In this document: piece by piece, positions 52,640 through 60,215 of the stretch | Layout: each line of letters opens with the position of its first letter | Position numbering within the stretch: the first letter of the stretch is position 1 | Assembly: GCF_041435495.1 (NCBI RefSeq) | Contig: NZ_CP108644.1 | Location: 7,115,501 to 7,179,500, forward strand | Reading direction: 5' to 3' | From: Streptomyces sp. NBC_01116 | Lineage (GTDB): Bacteria > Actinomycetota > Actinomycetes > Streptomycetales > Streptomycetaceae | DNA length: 64,000 nucleotides | The notes under the pieces: generated by a model | Databases searched by the model: none | Told to the model about the DNA's origin: nothing | What the model saw: the letters and a program-made list of their open reading frames with translations, nothing else | Translations under genes and position numbers: made by a program

Positions 52640-53820
52640 CCGTGGCCACCGACACCCCGCCCACGAAGACCACGAAGGCCGTGAAGACCACGAAGGCCGT
52701 GAAGACCACGAAGGCCGTGACGACCACGAAGGCCGTGAAGACCACCGGGGCCACCGGCACTCCTGCCCCGGTCACGAAGGCCGCCGCCCGGCCCTTCCGC
52801 CTCACCCTCCCGCCGGTCTCCGGCACCCTGCGCCCCCGTCAGCTCGCCGTCTGCGCAGGGCTCGCCGTCGCCGTGTTCGTGGCGCTGTGCTGGCACGTCT
52901 CCATCGGCGAGTACGGGATCCCGCTCGCCGACGTCGCCCGCGCCCTGACCGGCTCCGGGGACGCGGGCACCCTCCTCGTCGTCCAGGAACTGCGGCTGCC
53001 CCGCGCCATGACGGGCCTCCTCGCCGGCATCGCGTTCGGCATGTCCGGCGCGCTGTTCCAGACGATGACCCGCAACCCGCTGGCCAGCCCCGACATGATC
53101 GGCCTCACCCAGGGCGCCGGAACAGCCGTCGTCGCCGGCCTCGTGCTCGGCTGGGACTTCGGCCTCGGCACCCAGGCCCTCGGCCTCCTCGGCGCCCTCA
53201 GCAGCGCACTCCTCGTCTACGGGCTGGCCTGGCGGCGCGGAACCACCGGCTACCGGATCATCCTCGTCGGCATCGGCGTCTCCTGGGTCTGCCTCAGCGC
53301 CACCGACTTCCTGCTCGCCCGGGGCGGCCGCTTCCAGGCGCAGGCCGCCCTCGGCTGGCTCGTCGGCAACCTCAACGGTCGCGACTGGCAGCAGGCCGCG
53401 CCCCTCGCCCACGCCCTCGTCGTCCTGGTCCCCGCCGCCCTGCTCATCGGCCGGCTGATGCGTACGCTGCAACTCGGCGACGACGTGGCCAAGGGGCTCG
53501 GCACCCGCGTCCAGACCGTGCGGCTCACCGTCCTGCTCACCGGAGTCGGCCTGGTCGCCTTCGCCACCGCTGCCGCCGGACCCGTGGCCTTCGTGGCGCT
53601 CGCCGCCCCGCAGATCGCCCAGCGGCTGTGCCGCACCGCCTGGCCCCCGCCGCTCGCCGCCGGGCTCACCGGCGCCCTCGTCGTCCTCGCGTCCGACGTC
53701 CTCGCACGCGAACTGATCCCCGGCACCGAACTGCCCGTGGGGATCGTCACCGGAGTGCTCGGCGCCCCGGTGCTGCTCTGGCTGCTCATCCGCGTCAACC
53801 GCGCGGGCTCAGGAGGCTGA
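52636..53820 (+). CDS. FecCD-type iron-siderophore permease 2 with repetitive N-terminus
   Basis: A 394-residue permease, about 50 residues longer than its partner because of an N-terminal tail. The tail consists of four or five KTTKAV repeats followed by a Pro/Ala linker. The permease proper begins near RPRQLAVCAGLAVAVFVALC and shows LRLPRAMTGLLAGIAFGMSG, MTRNPLASPDMIGLTQGAG and AAGPVAFVALAAPQIAQRL. The Lys-rich tail should sit in the cytoplasm. The start overlaps the preceding stop (ATGA). Confidence 0.93.
   Translation: MTVATDTPPTKTTKAVKTTKAVKTTKAVTTTKAVKTTGATGTPAPVTKAAARPFRLTLPPVSGTLRPRQLAVCAGLAVAVFVALCWHVSIGEYGIPLADVARALTGSGDAGTLLVVQELRLPRAMTGLLAGIAFGMSGALFQTMTRNPLASPDMIGLTQGAGTAVVAGLVLGWDFGLGTQALGLLGALSSALLVYGLAWRRGTTGYRIILVGIGVSWVCLSATDFLLARGGRFQAQAALGWLVGNLNGRDWQQAAPLAHALVVLVPAALLIGRLMRTLQLGDDVAKGLGTRVQTVRLTVLLTGVGLVAFATAAAGPVAFVALAAPQIAQRLCRTAWPPPLAAGLTGALVVLASDVLARELIPGTELPVGIVTGVLGAPVLLWLLIRVNRAGSGG
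52666..52746 (+). repeat. 18-bp coding tandem repeat (KTTKAV)n
   Basis: AAGACCACGAAGGCCGTG repeats at 52666, 52684 and 52702, with one base change in the fourth unit (52720) and a partial fifth. It encodes KTTKAV units in the N-terminal tail of the second FecCD permease. Unit number is likely to vary between strains. Confidence 0.9.
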
Positions 53821-53823
53821 CCG

Positions 53824-54663
53824 ATGTCCACCGCCGAACCCGACCTGCGCGCCGAGGGCCTGCACCTGGGCTACGACGACCGGGCCGTCGTCAGCGGCCT
53901 CGACCTGGCCGTGCCACCGGGCCGGATCACCGCCATCGTCGGTGCCAACGCCTGCGGCAAGTCGACCCTGCTGCGCGCCCTGGCCCGGCTGCTGGCCCCC
54001 CGCGAGGGCGCGGTCAGCCTGGACGGCCGGGCCCTGCACACCATCCCCACCAGGGAGTTGGCCCAGCGGCTCGGCATCCTCCCGCAGTCGCCGGTCGCCC
54101 CCGAGGGACTCACCGTCATCGACCTGGTCAACCGTGGCCGCTCCCCGCACCAGACGTGGTGGCGGCAGTGGACCAAGGCCGACGAGCAGGCGGTGCACGA
54201 CGCGCTCGCCGCCACCGGCACCACGGACCTCGCCGACCGAGCGGTCGACGAACTCTCCGGCGGCCAGCGCCAGCGCGCCTGGATCGCCATGGCCGTGGCC
54301 CAGGGCACCCCCGTCCTCCTCCTCGACGAGCCGACCACCTACCTCGACCTCGCCCACCAGGTCGACGTCCTGGACCTCGTCGTCGACCTCAACCGGCGCG
54401 AGGGACGCACCGTCGTCATGGTCCTGCACGACCTCAACCAGGCATGCCGGTACGCCGACCACGTCATCGCGATGAAGAAGGGCGGCATCGTCGCCGAGGG
54501 CGCCCCCGCCGACGTGATCACCGCCGAGACGGTCGAGGACGTCTTCGGCCTCCGCTGCCAGGTGACCACGGACCCGGTGAGCCGGACCCCGCTGGTGATC
54601 CCGGTCGGCCGGCACCACACCCCGGAGCCGGAGCCCGAGAAGCCCGCCAGGAGCCTCGGCTGA
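53824..54663 (+). CDS. Iron-siderophore ABC ATPase (FepC/FecE type)
   Basis: A 279-residue ATPase. Walker A is VGANACGKST, the Q loop LGILPQSPVAPEGLTV, the signature LSGGQRQRAWIAMAVA, Walker B VLLLDEPTTYLDLAHQ, and the switch His is in MVLHDLNQACRYADHV. The LDLAHQ and ACRYADHV segments are typical of siderophore ATPases. It starts three bases after the second permease and closes the iron operon. A hairpin follows immediately. Confidence 0.95.
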   Translation: MSTAEPDLRAEGLHLGYDDRAVVSGLDLAVPPGRITAIVGANACGKSTLLRALARLLAPREGAVSLDGRALHTIPTRELAQRLGILPQSPVAPEGLTVIDLVNRGRSPHQTWWRQWTKADEQAVHDALAATGTTDLADRAVDELSGGQRQRAWIAMAVAQGTPVLLLDEPTTYLDLAHQVDVLDLVVDLNRREGRTVVMVLHDLNQACRYADHVIAMKKGGIVAEGAPADVITAETVEDVFGLRCQVTTDPVSRTPLVIPVGRHHTPEPEPEKPARSLG

Positions 54664-54698
54664 CGGGCCGCCGCACGTACCGGCCGGACGGCGGCCCG
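54664..54698. terminator. Bidirectional terminator between convergent genes
   Basis: CGGGCCGCCG (54664-54673) pairs perfectly with CGGCGGCCCG (54689-54698), 15-base loop, directly after the ATPase stop and 13 bp before the end of the convergent gene. Confidence 0.7.
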
Positions 54699-54711
54699 CC
54701 CTCGCCCGGAC

Positions 54712-55191
54712 TCAGATGCCCGCGGAAGCCATCTCGATGATGGAGCGGTAGTAGGCGGCGGTCGAGACCACACAGGCGCGGTAGGTGCGGTTGTCCTTCA
54801 CCACGAGGAAGTAGTCCCGCAGGTTCTTCCAGTACTGGACGAGATAGCCGAGGCCGGGGACGAAGCCCGGCGGGCGGGGCACGAGCGCGAACGCCTCGGA
54901 ACACTGCAGGATGCGCTCGGTGGCCTGCGAGAGCACATCGGCGACCTCGGCGTTCATGTTCCAGCCGGCGGCCAGTTGGGGCGTCCAGATGGCGCCCGCG
55001 ATCTCCCTCAGGTGCTCCTGTTCCTCGGGCGTCGGGTCGGCCGCTGTCCGGAGCGGGGCCGCGGCGGCCGGCGCCTCGGCGGGGGCGTTGCCGACGGCCA
55101 GGGCCGGTGTCGCGGCGCCGGCGGTGAGGAGCGCTCCGGACAGCACCAGCGCCGTGGCCGCTACCGCCGCGGATCTGTGTCTTCTCATCAT
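54712..55191 (-). CDS. Small secreted protein of unknown function
   Basis: A 159-residue protein with a clear signal peptide (MMRRHRSAAVAATALVLSGA, then LLTAGAATPALA). The mature part is mostly helical, with IAGAIWTPQLAAGWNMNAEV and a C-terminal YYRSIIEMASAGI. It has two cysteines (LQCSEAF and RACVVS) that could form a disulfide. It starts at ATG 55191 with GGAAGGG upstream. I do not recognise the family. It lies convergent to the siderophore operon and downstream of a methyltransferase. Confidence 0.8.
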   Translation of the reverse strand: MMRRHRSAAVAATALVLSGALLTAGAATPALAVGNAPAEAPAAAAPLRTAADPTPEEQEHLREIAGAIWTPQLAAGWNMNAEVADVLSQATERILQCSEAFALVPRPPGFVPGLGYLVQYWKNLRDYFLVVKDNRTYRACVVSTAAYYRSIIEMASAGI

Positions 55192-55376
55192 GATTCCCTT
55201 CCGGTGGCCCGCTGTGTCGACGGGACTGCGCACGGTCACTCCGCGCGCACCGACGCTGACACGCGGCCCGTTGCCCGTCAACGGCGCCTGTTCGGCCGTC
55301 CCGCGGGCATCTTCGAGCTCACGCGCGCCCGGTCCGGAGGGCTGTCCCACGACTGATCCGCCGGGTGGGGCGCGGG

Positions 55377-56231
55377 TCAGCGCGCGGTGACCGCGTACGC
55401 GGCGAGCGGACGGTTGCCGCGCGGCACGGCCACGGCCCGGAGCACGTCGGCCTGGCTGAGGACGAGCCGGCGCACCGGCTCGGACAGCGACGCCAGACGC
55501 TCCGCCGTGGTGACCAGGTCGAGGCAGGCGGCGACCTCCCAGTCCCCGTCCTGAAGGCCGTCCGTGTCGACCGGCCCGCCGCCTTCGGCCGCCCAGCCGG
55601 TCTCCGGCAGGATCCGCAGCAGCTCCTCACGGGAGAAGGGCGTGCGGACGTTGCCCCGGCCACGCGACCCCGCGGCCTCGATCTGCCCCTGGATCAGCAC
55701 GGAGAGCAGGTGCGCCAGCTGGTCGCCGGAGGCGGGCGTCAGGTCCCACTCGGTGAACCACAGCTGCCCCGCCCACCGCCGTACCCGGGCCAGGGTGTCC
55801 CGCAGGTGCCCGACCGAGGAGAAGTACCAGGAGCAGTGCGCGAGCACCACATGGTCGAAAGCGCCGTCGGGGAAGTCGACCGAGGGGTCGAGGACGTCGG
55901 TGCCGAAACGGAAGGCGATGCGGGCCCCGAGCGGGCCCGCCGCGAGCCGGTCGGCCGATTCCCCGAGCGTGACCGGTGACCCGTAGGAGGGGTCGGCCAC
56001 ATCGACGGCCACCACACGTCCCTCGGGCCCGACCGCCTCCGCGAGGACGGCGGTCATGTCGCCCTGACCGCAGCCCAGTTCCAGGACCGTCGAGCCGGGC
56101 GCGATGTCCCAGCCCGCCACGAGCGCGGCCCGGTGGCGTGTCTGGACGAGCTGGTCGGCCGGGCTGTGGTCGGCGGCGGCCATTCCGGCCGCCAGCGAGG
56201 CGACCTCGGCGGGAAGATCGGAGTGGTTCAC
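55377..56231 (-). CDS. SAM-dependent class I methyltransferase
   Basis: A 284-residue methyltransferase. Motif I is VLELGCGQGDMTAVLAEAVG, an acidic motif follows in VVAVDVADPSYGSP, and DHVVLAHCSWYFSS marks strand 4. The substrate-binding half has LWFTEWDLTPASGDQLAHLL. It starts at GTG 56231 with GAGG upstream and a possible -10 TATCAT (56270-56275) on the same strand. It follows the sulfur operon but has its own promoter, so a link to sulfur metabolism is not implied. The substrate is unknown. Confidence 0.88.
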   Translation of the reverse strand: MNHSDLPAEVASLAAGMAAADHSPADQLVQTRHRAALVAGWDIAPGSTVLELGCGQGDMTAVLAEAVGPEGRVVAVDVADPSYGSPVTLGESADRLAAGPLGARIAFRFGTDVLDPSVDFPDGAFDHVVLAHCSWYFSSVGHLRDTLARVRRWAGQLWFTEWDLTPASGDQLAHLLSVLIQGQIEAAGSRGRGNVRTPFSREELLRILPETGWAAEGGGPVDTDGLQDGDWEVAACLDLVTTAERLASLSEPVRRLVLSQADVLRAVAVPRGNRPLAAYAVTAR

Positions 56232-56341
56232 GGAGTCCTCGGCGATACGCGACAGGTCGGTACCGGCCGATGATAGGAGACGCGCGGGCGGCGGCGCCCC
56301 TGGTTTCCCGGGCGCCCCGTGCGACTCCCCGCCCCCGGCGC

Positions 56342-57106
56342 TCACGCCGACAGCGAAGCCCCCACGGTCACCCGCGCCTCGTCGTACCGGTTCAGCAGCA
56401 GCCGCGCCAACTCCGGCGCAGGGCCCAGCACATCGGCGAGCACATCCGCGCCGGCCGCCTCGGCGCCGGCCGCGATGCGGTCGGGGAGCCGGCCGGGCGC
56501 GATGACGTACGGGGCCACCGCCACCCGCTCCACGCCCTCGGCGCGCAGCTCCCGTACCGCGTCCTCGGTGCGGGAGATGCCACCGGGACGAACAGCGGAG
56601 GCGAACGCAGGCCGCACGGCGCACCAACCGGTGTGCCGCAGCTCCCGCGCGATTTCAGCGATCACTGCGTTCGCCTCCGGGTCTGTGGATCCCGCCGAGG
56701 CCAGGACCAGCCCGGTCCGGGGGATGTCGCCGGGACGGATCCCGGCCTCCCGCAGCCGCCGCCCGAGCGTGGCGTTCAGCAGCGGGGACGGGCCGAGCAC
56801 CTCGGCCTGCCGGATGTCCAGCCGGGGCAGCCGGGCGCGGGCCTCGCGCAGGACCGAGGGGATGTCGGTCTTGGCGTGGAACGCCCGGGTGAGCAGCAGC
56901 GGAAGGGCGACGACCTCGTCCGCCCCCTCCGCGGCCAGGCGCTCCAGCACCCGGGGCACGGAGGGGGCGTTGAACTCCAGGTACGCGGTCTCCACACGCA
57001 GCCCCGGCCGCTCGGCCCGGACCCGCTGGGTCAGCGCGTGCACGGTCGCGGCGTGCCGCGGGTCGCGGCTGCCGTGGGCGATGACGAGGAGAGTGGGGTG
57101 CGTCAT
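56342..57106 (-). CDS. Sirohydrochlorin chelatase (CbiX/SirB type)
   Basis: A 254-residue two-lobe chelatase that inserts iron into sirohydrochlorin for siroheme. The N-terminal lobe begins LLVIAHGSRDPRHAATVHAL with the active-site His, and the second lobe has VLASAGSTDPEANAVIAEIA. It is the last gene of the sulfur operon, eight bases after the permease stop. No ribosome-binding site is seen, so coupling is likely. Siroheme is the cofactor of the sulfite reductase at the other end of the operon, which explains its place. Cobalt chelatase activity is the alternative. Confidence 0.88.
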   Translation of the reverse strand: MTHPTLLVIAHGSRDPRHAATVHALTQRVRAERPGLRVETAYLEFNAPSVPRVLERLAAEGADEVVALPLLLTRAFHAKTDIPSVLREARARLPRLDIRQAEVLGPSPLLNATLGRRLREAGIRPGDIPRTGLVLASAGSTDPEANAVIAEIARELRHTGWCAVRPAFASAVRPGGISRTEDAVRELRAEGVERVAVAPYVIAPGRLPDRIAAGAEAAGADVLADVLGPAPELARLLLNRYDEARVTVGASLSA

Positions 57107-57114
57107 GGGAGGGC

Positions 57115-58041
57115 TCAGTTCTTGACGAGGAGACCGCGGCTGCGCAGGACCCACCGCTCCAGCGGACTGAAGATGAGCAGGTCGATCGCGATGCCGACGA
57201 ACAGGATGAGCAGGATCGAGAGGAAGATCCCGGGCATGTCGAAGTTGCTGCGGCCGTTCTCCAGCAACTGCCCGAGCCCCAGACCCAGTTCGGGGGAGGA
57301 GGCGATGATCTCGGCGGCCATCAGCGAGCGCCAGGAGAACGCCCAGCCCTGCTTGAGGCCCGCCAGATAGCCGGGCAGCGCCGCCGGGAGCACGATGTGC
57401 CAGGTCCCGCGCAGCCCGGTCGCGCCCAGCGTCCGGCCCGCCCGGAGGAACAGCGGCGGCACCTGGTCGACGCCGGAGACGAGTCCGTTGGCGATCGAGG
57501 GCACCGCGCCCAGCAGGATCACCGCGAACATCATCTGGTCGTTCAGCCCGAGCCAGATCACCGCCGGGGCCACCCACGCCACCGACGGCAGCGACTGGAG
57601 CCCGGACAGGATCGGGCCGATCGCGGCCCGGATCAGCTTCACCCGGGCGACCAGCAGCCCCAGCGGCGTACCGATGGCGACCGCGAGCAGGAAGCCGAGC
57701 AGGCCGCGCGAGACGCTCGTCCAGACGACCTCCAGCAGCGTGCCCGCGAGCCACATCTCCTGCGCGCTGTTCCACACCGCGGACGGCGGCGGCAGCTTGT
57801 AGACCTCCGTGACCTGGGCGCGGACCAGCAGCTCCCAGACCACCAGGACGAGCGCCACCGCCACGACGGGCGGCAGCACCTTGCGCAGCAGGACCTCGCG
57901 CACCGGGGTGCGGTTGATCTGCACGGCGTCCAGGGCGTCGAGCCCGGCCTCCAGGCCCGCCAGGTCGTCGGGCTTCGCGTCGACCGGTCCGGGCGCCCCG
58001 TCCGGCCGCTTCCGGCTCGACGTGATGTCAGTGCTGGCCAT
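57115..58041 (-). CDS. ssuC: Sulfonate-type ABC transporter permease
   Basis: A 308-residue permease of the SsuC/TauC family. After a polar tail of about 55 residues come six helices. Features include LQSLPSVAWVAPAVIWLGL and TLGATGLRGTWHIVLPAALP, the EAA loop, and GLKQGWAFSWRSLMAAEII. It starts at ATG 58041 with GGGGAG upstream and overlaps the ATPase gene by 14 bases. It probably imports alkanesulfonates or related organosulfur compounds, delivering sulfur to the same operon's pathway. Confidence 0.9.
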   Translation of the reverse strand: MASTDITSSRKRPDGAPGPVDAKPDDLAGLEAGLDALDAVQINRTPVREVLLRKVLPPVVAVALVLVVWELLVRAQVTEVYKLPPPSAVWNSAQEMWLAGTLLEVVWTSVSRGLLGFLLAVAIGTPLGLLVARVKLIRAAIGPILSGLQSLPSVAWVAPAVIWLGLNDQMMFAVILLGAVPSIANGLVSGVDQVPPLFLRAGRTLGATGLRGTWHIVLPAALPGYLAGLKQGWAFSWRSLMAAEIIASSPELGLGLGQLLENGRSNFDMPGIFLSILLILFVGIAIDLLIFSPLERWVLRSRGLLVKN

Positions 58042-58819
58042 GTCGGCGGATCTCCCCACGCAGTTCTTCGGTGATCTCGACGGACAGCTCCGCCACGGCG
58101 GTGTCCTCGATGCGGCGCGGCTGCTCGATGTCGACCGTCCACTCGCGGGCGATCCGGCCGGGCCGGGACGAGAGCAGCACGACGCGCTGCGCGAGCCGTA
58201 CGGCCTCGCGCACGTTGTGCGTGACGAAGAGGACCGAGGCGTTCGTCTCCCGCCAGATCCGGGTCAGCTCGTCGTGCAGCACATCGCGGGTGATGGCGTC
58301 GAGCGCCGCGAACGGCTCGTCCATCAACAGCAGTTGGCTGTCCTGGGCGAGAGCGCGGGCCATCGCGACGCGCTGCCGCATACCGCCGGACAGCTCGTGC
58401 ACCCGCTTGCCGTACGCCCCGCCGAGGCGGACGAGTTCGAGCAGCCGCTCCGCCTCGGTGCGGCGCGCGGCCTTGGGCACCCCGCGCAGCCGCAGGGCCA
58501 GTTCGATGTTCTTGCCCGCGGTGAGCCACGGGAAGAGGGCGTGCTCCTGGAACATCAGGGCCGGCCGCCCGCCGGGGGTCTCGATGGACCCCTTCGACGG
58601 GCGGTCGAGTCCCGCCACCAGATTGAGCAGCGTCGACTTTCCGCACCCGGAGGCTCCCAGGAGGGTGACGAACTCGCCCGGAGCGACATCGAGCGTGATG
58701 TCGTCCAGGACGAGCTGCTGACCGGTGGGTCCGGCGAAGGACTTCGAGACGTGCGCGAGACGGGCGGCGTGCTCGACCGTCGTACGGTCCTCGGCCTTGG
58801 TGAGGGTGGTGGTCGCCAT
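58028..58819 (-). CDS. ssuB: Sulfonate-type ABC transporter ATPase
   Basis: A 263-residue ATPase of the SsuB/TauB family. Walker A is LLGASGCGKST, the Q loop ALMFQEHALFPWLTAGKNIE, the signature HELSGGMRQRVAMARAL, Walker B LLLMDEPFAALDAITR, and the switch His is in LFVTHNVREAV. The start at ATG 58819 follows AGGAGG by nine bases; an in-frame GTG nine bases upstream overlaps the ribosome-binding site. It overlaps ssuC by 14 bases. Confidence 0.93.
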   Translation of the reverse strand: MATTTLTKAEDRTTVEHAARLAHVSKSFAGPTGQQLVLDDITLDVAPGEFVTLLGASGCGKSTLLNLVAGLDRPSKGSIETPGGRPALMFQEHALFPWLTAGKNIELALRLRGVPKAARRTEAERLLELVRLGGAYGKRVHELSGGMRQRVAMARALAQDSQLLLMDEPFAALDAITRDVLHDELTRIWRETNASVLFVTHNVREAVRLAQRVVLLSSRPGRIAREWTVDIEQPRRIEDTAVAELSVEITEELRGEIRRHGQH

Positions 58820-58867
58820 GGTCGTCACCTCCTGGGGATCCTTACGTCCTGGTACGGATGGGCGGGG

Positions 58868-59983
58868 TTACTTGACGCCGAGACCGGCGTCGGCGACCTC
58901 GGGCCGGCCCTCGGCCTTGAGGATCTTGTTCAGCGGGCCCAGGTCGTAGATGCCCTGGAGGTTCGGCTCCTTGAGCAGACCGGACTTCACCGAGTACCCG
59001 GCCTGCGTCTTCAGCGTGGCGGCCAGCGGGTCGTCGGTGATCTCGATGGACTCCCACGCCGGGTCGAGGATCTCCTGGGGCAGCGGCTTGCCGCTCAGGG
59101 CCTCCAGCGCCTTGTTGGCGGACGCCTTCGCCTCTTCGGGGTTGGCGTTGATCCACTTGTTGGTGGCGACCGAACCCTTCAGCACCGCCTCGACCACGTC
59201 CGGGTGCTCGTCGAGGAACGTCTGCGACACGATGATGTTCGTGATCACGAACTTCTTGTCCGGCCACAGGTCCTTCTCGTCGAGGAGCACCTTCGCGCCC
59301 TCGGACACCAGCTTGGAGGCGGTCGGCTCGGGCACCCAGGCGCCGTCCAGATCACCGGACTTGTAGGCGTCGGGCGTCACCTTGTTGTCCGAGCGGACCA
59401 CGGAGACGTCGCCCTTGCCGCTCTGGGCGTCGACCTTCCAGCCCTTCTCGGAGATCCAGTTGAGGAACGCCACGTCCTGGGTGTTGCCGAGCTGCGGGGT
59501 GGCGATCTTCTTGCCCTTGAGGTCGTCCAGGGTCTTGATCTTGTCGGGGTTGACGACGAGCTTCACCCCGCCGGAGGCGGAGCCGGAGATGATCCGCAGC
59601 CCCTTGCCCTGGGACTTGCTGAAGCCGTTGATGGAGGGGGAGGGGCCGATGAAGCCGATGTCGATGGACCCGGCGTTCAGCGCCTCGATCTCGGAGGGGC
59701 CCGCGTTGAAGGTCGTGGACTCGACCTTGGTGCCGCCCAGTTCCTTCTGGATGGTGCCTTCCTGGATACCGACCAGGGCGGTGGCGTGCGTGAGGTTCGG
59801 GAAGTAGCCGATCTTCACGGTGTCCGCGGAGAGCTTCTTCCCGCCGGCGGAGACGTTCGCCTTCTTGGCGTCGTCGTCCTTGGCCTCGGAGCCGTAGCCG
59901 CAGGCGGTGGCCGCCAGGGCGAGCAGCGGCAGCGCCGCGACGGCGGCGATGGAGCGGCGAACGGTGGAACGGGGGGCAGGCAC
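58868..59983 (-). CDS. ssuA: Sulfonate-binding lipoprotein of ABC importer
   Basis: A 371-residue substrate-binding protein. Start is GTG 59983 with GAGAGGAAAG upstream, giving a standard signal peptide and lipobox LAATAC (Cys28). The mature domain shows VKIGYFPNLTHATALVGIQE, FNAGPSEIEALNAGSIDIGF and IGPSPSINGFSK. These match the SsuA/NMT1-like family for sulfonates or thiamine precursors. Context in the sulfur operon favours sulfonate or sulfate ester. A longer frame to 60124 is not accepted. It is separated from cysN by about 230 bp that include a hairpin and a possible small ORF. Confidence 0.92.
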   Translation of the reverse strand: MPAPRSTVRRSIAAVAALPLLALAATACGYGSEAKDDDAKKANVSAGGKKLSADTVKIGYFPNLTHATALVGIQEGTIQKELGGTKVESTTFNAGPSEIEALNAGSIDIGFIGPSPSINGFSKSQGKGLRIISGSASGGVKLVVNPDKIKTLDDLKGKKIATPQLGNTQDVAFLNWISEKGWKVDAQSGKGDVSVVRSDNKVTPDAYKSGDLDGAWVPEPTASKLVSEGAKVLLDEKDLWPDKKFVITNIIVSQTFLDEHPDVVEAVLKGSVATNKWINANPEEAKASANKALEALSGKPLPQEILDPAWESIEITDDPLAATLKTQAGYSVKSGLLKEPNLQGIYDLGPLNKILKAEGRPEVADAGLGVK

Positions 59984-60116
59984 GGGAGGCTTTCCTCTCG
60001 TTGGCCCGGCGCTCACGTCCCGCTGTCTGGTCAGGCGGGCGTGGCCGGGAGGTCGGCAGGTCTTCGGCGGTACGGGTGCGGGGGGTTCAGGGCGCGCGAG
60101 CGGTGCGCGTACGTCA

Positions 60117-60215
60117 TCACGCACATCGCCCGACCCCGCCCTGGCCGCTGCCGAGGGCGCCGCTGCCCACCCGGCCGCCCTCCTTCGCGAAGGAGGAGAA
60201 GAAGTCGGTGGCCAT
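60117..60215 (-). CDS. Possible 32-aa ORF coupled to cysN
   Basis: The cysN stop and an ATG overlap as TGATG (ATG begins at 60215). The following frame of 32 codons begins MATDFFSSFAKEGGRVGSGA and ends at TGA 60117. Nearly all of its third positions are G or C, unlike the other frames, so it looks coding. No ribosome-binding site is needed if coupled. The product is Gly-rich and unrecognised. It may be a remnant, a small functional protein, or a leader. A perfect 18-bp palindrome lies inside it. Confidence 0.4.
   Translation of the reverse strand: MATDFFSSFAKEGGRVGSGALGSGQGGVGRCA
60179..60196. promoter_or_regulatory. 18-bp perfect palindrome between cysN and ssuA
   Basis: CCTCCTTCGCGAAGGAGG is a perfect palindrome 19 bases after the cysN stop. 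In the operon mRNA it can form a hairpin that contains an AAGGAGG, a Shine-Dalgarno-like sequence, in its 3' arm. It may adjust expression between the cys and ssu halves of the operon, or mark an mRNA processing site. Confidence 0.45.

Noticed and set aside
60060..60130. Second small minus-strand frame starting MCVMTYAHRSRALN as a cysteine-sensing leader peptide
   Set aside because: It lies inside the operon far from its promoter, has no ribosome-binding site, and has a single Cys rather than a run.
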